Assembly: GCA_934500865.1 (NCBI GenBank)
Contig: CAKSUD010000026.1
Coordinates: 1 to 19,523, forward strand
Source: an uncultured Clostridia bacterium
GTDB taxonomy: Bacteria; Bacillota; Clostridia; TANB77; RGIG9151
Direction: 5' to 3'
Length of the DNA: 19,523 nt
Below are positions 15,224-19,523 of this stretch, piece after piece (position 1 is the stretch's first letter; every line of letters starts with the position of its first letter). The notes beneath the pieces were generated by a model. That model saw only the letters and a program-made list of their open reading frames with translations. It searched no databases and was not told where the DNA came from. The position numbers and the translations under genes were made by a program.

Positions 15224-16813
15224 ATGTCTTTTACATCTGTTACATTTTTGATTTTTATTTTGGTTACAGTAATTTTATATTATATAATTCCTAAAAAGTT
15301 TCAGTGGGTTTTATTACTTGTCGCAAGTTACATTTTTTATATGTCGGCTGGAGTTAAATTGCTTGTCTTTTTACTTTCCACTACGCTAACGACATATTTA
15401 GCAGGTATCTTAATGGGTAGACAAGATAAACTATGCAGAGCCCAAATTGACGAAATGGATGGAAACAATAGAAAATGGGTAATTGAGAAAAATAGAGTTA
15501 AAAAGAAAGGCATAGTTACTGCTACGATACTTTTTAATTTTGCAATTTTATTTTTCTTAAAATACTATAATTTTACTATTGACGGCGTTAATTATGTACT
15601 TTCTTTGTTCTCGGATAAATTTACATTTGGCAAGATTAACTTGCTTTTACCACTTGGTATTTCTTTTTATATGTTCCAGTCGATAGGTTACGTTATAGAC
15701 GTTTATCGTGGAAAATATGAGCCGGATAAAAACTTTTTTAAGTTTTCTCTGTTTGTTTCGTTTTTCCCACAAATAATAGAGGGCCCTATAAGCAGATACG
15801 ATGAATTGGCACATCAATTATATGAGGGGCATAAATTAGATTTTGACAATTTAAAGTACGGATTACAACTTTTAATGTGGGGATATTTTAAAAAGCTTGT
15901 TATTGCTGATAGAGCAGTTTTAGTTGTTAATTATGTATTCGATAATTATTCAACGTTAGATGGTGCAATGATAGTTGTTGGTGTAATGTTTTATTGTATT
16001 CAGCTTTATTGTGACTTTTCCGGTGGAATTGATATAACAAGGGGAATTGCTAAGATTTTCGGAATAGAATTAGTAGAAAATTTTAAACGTCCTTATTATG
16101 CTATATCTCTTAGCGATTTTTGGAGAAGATGGCATATTACTTTAGGTACATGGATGAGAGATTATTTATTTTATCCATTGTCTTTGTCTAAAGCTTTTGG
16201 AAAACTAGGCAAGTTTTCAAGAAAGAACATAGGAGGAACTTTAGGAAAGATTTTACCTACTTCTATTGCATCTTTTATAGTGTTTTTTACAATTGGTGTT
16301 TGGCATGGGGGAAGTAGCAAGTACTTATTTTTCGGCTTATGGAATGGTGTAATTATAATGCTTTCTATATTGCTCCAACCGTTTTACAAGAAGTTGGCCG
16401 ATATTTTACATATTAATTTAGAAAGTACGGTTTGGTACATTTTTAGAATTATAAGAACGACTTTAGTTGTTTTTATAGGAAGATATTTTACAAGAGCAAT
16501 AAGCCTTACGGTTGCCTTTAAAATGCTAGGTACTACATTTTATAATTTCAAGTTAAATTCATTGTTTAACTTTGAAAATTGGACGTCCTTGGGACTTGGA
16601 ACATACGATTACATAGTTGTATTTGCATCATTTTTAGTTGTTTTGATTTTTGGAGCAATAGAAGAAAGTGGAATAGATATAAGGAAATCTCTTGAGAAAA
16701 AGAATGCTTTTATTCAGTTTGCTTCGATTTTAATTTGTATGGTAGTTCTTATTGTGTTTGGAATTTATAGAGGAGATACTATTTCATCTGATTTTATTTA
16801 TAAACAATTTTAA
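15224..16813 (+). CDS. MBOAT membrane O-acyltransferase, AlgI/DltB-like
   Basis: A 529-residue polytopic membrane protein of the MBOAT family, which passes acyl groups across the membrane onto extracellular polymers. Diagnostic pieces are YYIIPKKFQWVLLLVASYIF near the start, FFPQIIEGPISRYDEL, SDFWRRWHITLGTWMRDYLF with His304, and TIGVWHGGSSKYLFFGLWNG with the expected catalytic His361. The length (DltB is usually about 400 residues) and these motifs are closer to AlgI-type O-acetyltransferases than to classic DltB. Position next to a carrier protein and an SGNH protein still fits the DltB job. A loop rich in charged residues (about 66-100) lies after the early membrane segments. GGAG lies before the ATG, nine bases after the carrier-gene stop. 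The acyl group moved (aminoacyl, N-acyl-aminoacyl or acetyl) is unresolved. Confidence 0.92.
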   Translation: MSFTSVTFLIFILVTVILYYIIPKKFQWVLLLVASYIFYMSAGVKLLVFLLSTTLTTYLAGILMGRQDKLCRAQIDEMDGNNRKWVIEKNRVKKKGIVTATILFNFAILFFLKYYNFTIDGVNYVLSLFSDKFTFGKINLLLPLGISFYMFQSIGYVIDVYRGKYEPDKNFFKFSLFVSFFPQIIEGPISRYDELAHQLYEGHKLDFDNLKYGLQLLMWGYFKKLVIADRAVLVVNYVFDNYSTLDGAMIVVGVMFYCIQLYCDFSGGIDITRGIAKIFGIELVENFKRPYYAISLSDFWRRWHITLGTWMRDYLFYPLSLSKAFGKLGKFSRKNIGGTLGKILPTSIASFIVFFTIGVWHGGSSKYLFFGLWNGVIIMLSILLQPFYKKLADILHINLESTVWYIFRIIRTTLVVFIGRYFTRAISLTVAFKMLGTTFYNFKLNSLFNFENWTSLGLGTYDYIVVFASFLVVLIFGAIEESGIDIRKSLEKKNAFIQFASILICMVVLIVFGIYRGDTISSDFIYKQF

Positions 16814-16824
16814 GGAGAAGAGCA

Positions 16825-18528
16825 ATGAGTTCAAAAAAGTGGTTTTTTATGTTTATATTATGTGCATTGATAACCTTTGGCGGAATAATGACTTTTAATG
16901 TAATTACCGACCCATTTGGTGTTTTTGGTGACCATTTTTTTAATTGGTATTCCTATGATATGACACAAAATCCGCGTGTGGCAAAAGTTGCGTATATAGA
17001 TAAAGAGCATAAAAAATATGATTCATATATTATTGGCTGTTCAAGTACAAGTTCGTATCCTGTTAGCATGCTAAATCAGTATACCGGAGATAATTTTTAT
17101 AATATGATAATGTATGGAGCAGATATTTATGATTCTACCGAAACTGCAAAGTACCTTATAGATAATTATGAAGTAAAAAATATGTTTTTAGCAGTTTATT
17201 TATCAAATGCTATTCAGTATAACTATGAAGCAGATAAATTACTTGGAAACTTACATGGTAAAATTGATGGAACACCTCTTATAGATTTTTATACAAAGTA
17301 TTTATTCTTACGTCCGCATTATGGAATTGAGAAAATTAAAGCCAAAATGGAAGACAGCTATTTACAAAATAAAAATGATGTGTTTAATGTTGAAACCGGT
17401 GTGTATGATAAAACTAAGAGGGATATTGAACCTATTGGAAGTTTAGAAGATTATTTTAAAACATATCCGGTTTTTACTAGCTATCCGTATATGAAAATTG
17501 ATAGTTTGCCGGAAATAGAAAACTGCTTAAATTCTATACAAGAATTAAAAGAAATTTGTGATAGCAAGGGAATAAACTTTAAAGTCATTTTAACACCTTT
17601 ATATATCGATTATGCTAAGTATTATAGTCAAGAAGATATAGACTTATTTAAGGTTAAATTAGCAGAAATTACGGATTTTTGGGACTTTTCACTAAGCTCG
17701 GTTAGTACAGAGCCAAGATACTTTTATGATGAGGCGCATTTTAGAAATTGTGTTGGGGAAATGGCGTTAGCCAGAATTTACAATGATAAAAATGTATATG
17801 TTCCAAAGGATTTTGGCGTATATATAACTAAAGAAAATGTAGAAAATAACTTAGTAAAATACGATAGTTTAACGTTTAATGATACAAGCTATACGAGAAA
17901 AGTACCTATATTAATGTATGGTAAAATAAATGATGTTTCTTTGCTTGAAAGCCAAGTAAAAAAGCTTATTCAGGCCGGATATAAGTTTATAACTTTTGAA
18001 GAAATGAAAAAATACGTTGAGGGAAACGGAGAAATTCCTGAAAAAGTTGTTGTAGTAGCTCTAGATAAAGATAATATCGGAACTATAGGGCAAATTCAAA
18101 AGATTTTAAAAGAAAATGGAGCGACAGCAACACTTTTTACTAGCTATAGAGATATAGAAAATAGTAAAATAGATAATGGAGGTTACTTTCAAAAAAGCAT
18201 AAAAGCAATAGATAAAGATGTGATAGATATTCAGCTAAAATGTGATGAAATGTTATATAAAGATGAAAATAAGTTTATTAACGAATTAAGGGGGAAAATA
18301 TCGGATTTTTCGAATTGTGTTGGAAATGATGCAAGGGTGCTTTGGTATAGGAATGAAAAGTTTGACGAACTTACAGAAGTGGTTAGTTGTGAGGAAGGCA
18401 TTACTTTTAGTTTATGCGACACCTATGGTGTAAATACATTAGTAAAAGGAATGGACCAAAGTCTAAGAGGCATGAAATATATTAAAGTGAATGAGAAATC
18501 AGATGTTTTGGAACTTGTTAAGTATTGA
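16825..18528 (+). CDS. DltD/SGNH-like membrane-anchored protein fused to a degenerate NodB domain
   Basis: A 567-residue protein with an N-terminal anchor (about 6-27) and two regions. Residues 45-330 look like an SGNH/GDSL-type domain as in DltD or AlgJ/AlgX: YIIGCSSTSS (68-77) holds the likely nucleophile Ser73, and YDEAHFR (301-307) gives the Asp302/His305 pair. Residues 359-567 follow the NodB deacetylase pattern of the first cluster gene almost block for block, but its functional residues are changed: VPILMFHH becomes VPILMYGK, TMDDG becomes ALDKD, the two His positions appear as Gln and Glu, and CYPYG becomes WYRNE. The tail is therefore probably non-catalytic and may bind glycan. DltD proper lacks such a tail. 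It lies 11 bases after the MBOAT gene and ends the cluster. The fusion and loss of motifs are seen directly; the binding role is inferred. Confidence 0.88.
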   Translation: MSSKKWFFMFILCALITFGGIMTFNVITDPFGVFGDHFFNWYSYDMTQNPRVAKVAYIDKEHKKYDSYIIGCSSTSSYPVSMLNQYTGDNFYNMIMYGADIYDSTETAKYLIDNYEVKNMFLAVYLSNAIQYNYEADKLLGNLHGKIDGTPLIDFYTKYLFLRPHYGIEKIKAKMEDSYLQNKNDVFNVETGVYDKTKRDIEPIGSLEDYFKTYPVFTSYPYMKIDSLPEIENCLNSIQELKEICDSKGINFKVILTPLYIDYAKYYSQEDIDLFKVKLAEITDFWDFSLSSVSTEPRYFYDEAHFRNCVGEMALARIYNDKNVYVPKDFGVYITKENVENNLVKYDSLTFNDTSYTRKVPILMYGKINDVSLLESQVKKLIQAGYKFITFEEMKKYVEGNGEIPEKVVVVALDKDNIGTIGQIQKILKENGATATLFTSYRDIENSKIDNGGYFQKSIKAIDKDVIDIQLKCDEMLYKDENKFINELRGKISDFSNCVGNDARVLWYRNEKFDELTEVVSCEEGITFSLCDTYGVNTLVKGMDQSLRGMKYIKVNEKSDVLELVKY

Positions 18529-18552
18529 CAATTTGTACAAATAACATATAAT
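18525..18552 (+). promoter_or_regulatory. Sigma-A promoter for the purine nucleoside phosphorylase gene
   Basis: TTGACA (18525-18530) and TATAAT (18547-18552) are separated by 16 bp. The -35 box overlaps the stop codon of the preceding gene (TGA at 18526-18528). The leader before the start codon would be about 50 nt. Confidence 0.8.
18531..18542. promoter_or_regulatory. Candidate operator palindrome inside the deoD promoter
   Basis: ATTTGTACAAAT is a perfect 12-base palindrome that starts immediately after the -35 box and ends four bases before the -10 box. A dimeric repressor bound there would block RNA polymerase. The palindrome and its position are seen; the regulator is unknown. Confidence 0.5.
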
Positions 18553-18609
18553 GGTTATGGAAATTAAATATAGGCTATACTCAAAAATATTTTTTAGGAG
18601 GAATTTGTT

Positions 18610-19317
18610 ATGACACCTCATAATGAAGCACGTAAAGAAGACATTGCAAAGGTAGTTTTAATGCCCGGAGATCCACTTCGTGCAAAGTTCATCGCAGAGA
18701 ACTTTATGGACAACTATAAAGTTGTTAACTCTGTAAGAGGAATGCTTGCATATACAGGGGAATACAAGGGAAAGAGAATTACCGTAATGGGACACGGAAT
18801 GGGAATTCCGAGTGTAGGCATTTATTCATACGAACTTTTCAAGTTTTATGATGTAGATGCTATCATTAGAATTGGTAGTTGTGGCTCGTATAAGAAAGAC
18901 GTAAAGGTTTTGGATGTACTATTAGTGGATAATGCATATAGCGAATCTACTTATGCACTTGTGCAAAGCGGATTTACCGGAAACATGACTAAGTCTAGCG
19001 ACGAACTTAATGAAAAGATTAAGGAAACAGCAAAGGAAATGAACTTGGATGTTAGATTTAGCAACATTCATAGTTCAGACGTATTCTACTCTGATACAAC
19101 AAACATTGGAGAACTTACTGAGAAGTATGGTTGCTGTGCTGTTGAGATGGAGTCGTTTGGCTTGTTCCACAATGCAAATGTGCTAAATAAAAAAGCAGCA
19201 TGTATACTAACTGTAAGCGATAGCCTTGTTGAAAAAGCAGAGCTTACCGCAGACGAGAGAAGGACTTCAATGACTAACATGATTAAGTTAGCTTTGGAAT
19301 CGACATTAAAGATGTAA
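18610..19317 (+). CDS. deoD: Purine nucleoside phosphorylase, DeoD type
   Basis: A 235-residue enzyme of the hexameric bacterial PNP family, which splits purine (deoxy)nucleosides with phosphate into the base and (deoxy)ribose-1-phosphate for salvage. His4, the phosphate-binding MPGDPLRAK (18-26), HGMGIPS (62-68), RIGSCG (87-92), the ribose-binding VEMES (178-182), and the catalytic Asp204 in SDSL are all present, and the length is standard. TTAGGAGG precedes the ATG. It is monocistronic between its own promoter, which contains a palindrome, and a strong terminator; no other deo-pathway gene is nearby. The codon choice is somewhat less AT-rich than in the dlt-like cluster. Confidence 0.97.
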   Translation: MTPHNEARKEDIAKVVLMPGDPLRAKFIAENFMDNYKVVNSVRGMLAYTGEYKGKRITVMGHGMGIPSVGIYSYELFKFYDVDAIIRIGSCGSYKKDVKVLDVLLVDNAYSESTYALVQSGFTGNMTKSSDELNEKIKETAKEMNLDVRFSNIHSSDVFYSDTTNIGELTEKYGCCAVEMESFGLFHNANVLNKKAACILTVSDSLVEKAELTADERRTSMTNMIKLALESTLKM

Positions 19318-19320
19318 AGT

Positions 19321-19357
19321 AAAAAAGTGCCACTTTGTGTAAGGTGGCACTTTTTTT
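19321..19357 (+). terminator. Terminator after deoD
   Basis: AAAAAAGTGCCACTTT (19321-19336) pairs with AAGGTGGCACTTTTTTT (19341-19357) around a four-base loop (one T-G wobble), and seven T close the descending arm. It begins three bases after the stop codon. Confidence 0.92.
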
Positions 19358-19396
19358 GTAAGTGAATAAAAAAATATTTTTTTTTGAGGAAAAGCC

Positions 19397-19425
19397 TTCC
19401 AATTTCACATACATTATGGTATACT
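19397..19425 (+). promoter_or_regulatory. Possible promoter for the gene starting at the right edge
   Basis: TATACT (19420-19425), preceded by TGG as in an extended -10, lies 17 bp after a poor -35 match (TTCCAA, 19397-19402). The following leader, about 80 nt, runs to the start codon at 19510. The assignment rests mainly on the -10 element. Confidence 0.4.
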
Positions 19426-19509
19426 TAAAAAGTTGACATATTGCCAGACTCTTTGATGATTATCCAAGAGAACGTATTCCACAAAAGTATTTGAAAGGAA
19501 GGCAGAACT

Positions 19510-19523
19510 ATGAAACGTACAAT
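19510..19523 (+). CDS. Start of a gene cut by the window edge
   Basis: ATG at 19510 follows AAAGGAAGG (19494-19502) at proper spacing, and the visible codons read Met-Lys-Arg-Thr before the edge. A promoter-like -10 lies about 85 bases upstream and a terminator ends the previous gene, so a new transcript is plausible. Nothing can be said about the product. Confidence 0.5.

Noticed and set aside
11867..18528. Calling the cluster a standard dltABCD operon.
   Set aside because: Gene order and content differ: extra GNAT and deacetylase, AlgI-like MBOAT, SGNH-NodB fusion, and a ligase pocket lacking the DltA Cys.
19366..19385. The A7-TA-T run after the deoD terminator as a second terminator.
   Set aside because: It contains no GC pairs and would form a very weak hairpin; it is better read as low-complexity A/T sequence.
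19394..19503. GCCTTCC (19394-19400) complementary to GGAAGGC (19497-19503), as a structure hiding the ribosome binding site of the last gene.
   Set aside because: The left arm lies upstream of the likely transcription start, so it would not be in the mRNA; seven bases at this distance can occur by chance.

Overview
The window reads as chromosome from a low-GC Gram-positive bacterium, most likely a member of the Clostridia (Lachnospiraceae-like). The grounds are the AT-rich codon usage (AGA for Arg, CAA for Gln), strong AGGAGG-type ribosome binding sites, near-consensus sigma-A promoters with 16-17 bp spacers, the Firmicutes order tig-clpP-clpX, and the gene families present. The genus is an inference; no rRNA or other taxonomic marker is present. 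Almost all genes lie on the + strand. I saw no tRNA, rRNA, CRISPR array, insertion sequence or attachment site.

Layout. (1) 1-857: the tail of an unknown gene, then a perfect-consensus promoter, a single gene for a WG-repeat-like protein and a terminator. This gene is visibly less AT-rich than its surroundings. (2) 933-3201: a CPA2-type cation/proton antiporter and a stand-alone CinA C-terminal (PncC) amidase in one short operon, converging on a DUF5662-type gene through a shared bidirectional terminator. (3) 3266-6844: divergent promoters, then the protein-quality-control operon tig-clpP-clpX, closed by a 15-bp-stem terminator. (4) 6953-10769: a three-gene envelope operon of unknown function (polytopic membrane protein, membrane-anchored PF09826-type beta-propeller protein, short signal-anchored protein). 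(5) 10773-18528: a promoter, a nucleoid-associated (NdpA/PF04245) gene, then a tightly packed six-gene cluster resembling a D-alanylation (dlt) operon but differing in several parts. (6) 18525-19357: a DeoD-type purine nucleoside phosphorylase gene with its own promoter carrying a perfect 12-bp palindrome between -35 and -10. (7) 19358-19523: leader and first four codons of a next gene.

The most interesting unit is the dlt-like cluster at 11867-18528: polysaccharide deacetylase, amino-acid adenylating ligase, GNAT acetyltransferase, acyl carrier protein, MBOAT acyltransferase, and an SGNH protein fused to what looks like a dead deacetylase domain. In the inferred scheme the ligase activates an amino acid and loads it on the carrier protein, the GNAT enzyme may modify it, and the MBOAT and SGNH proteins move the acyl group onto an envelope polymer outside the cell. 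The deacetylase acts on an extracellular N-acetylated glycan. The ligase lacks the Cys seen in D-Ala-specific DltA and has Lys and Asp in the predicted pocket, so the substrate may not be D-alanine. The product is unknown; this is a hypothesis built from domain content and gene order.
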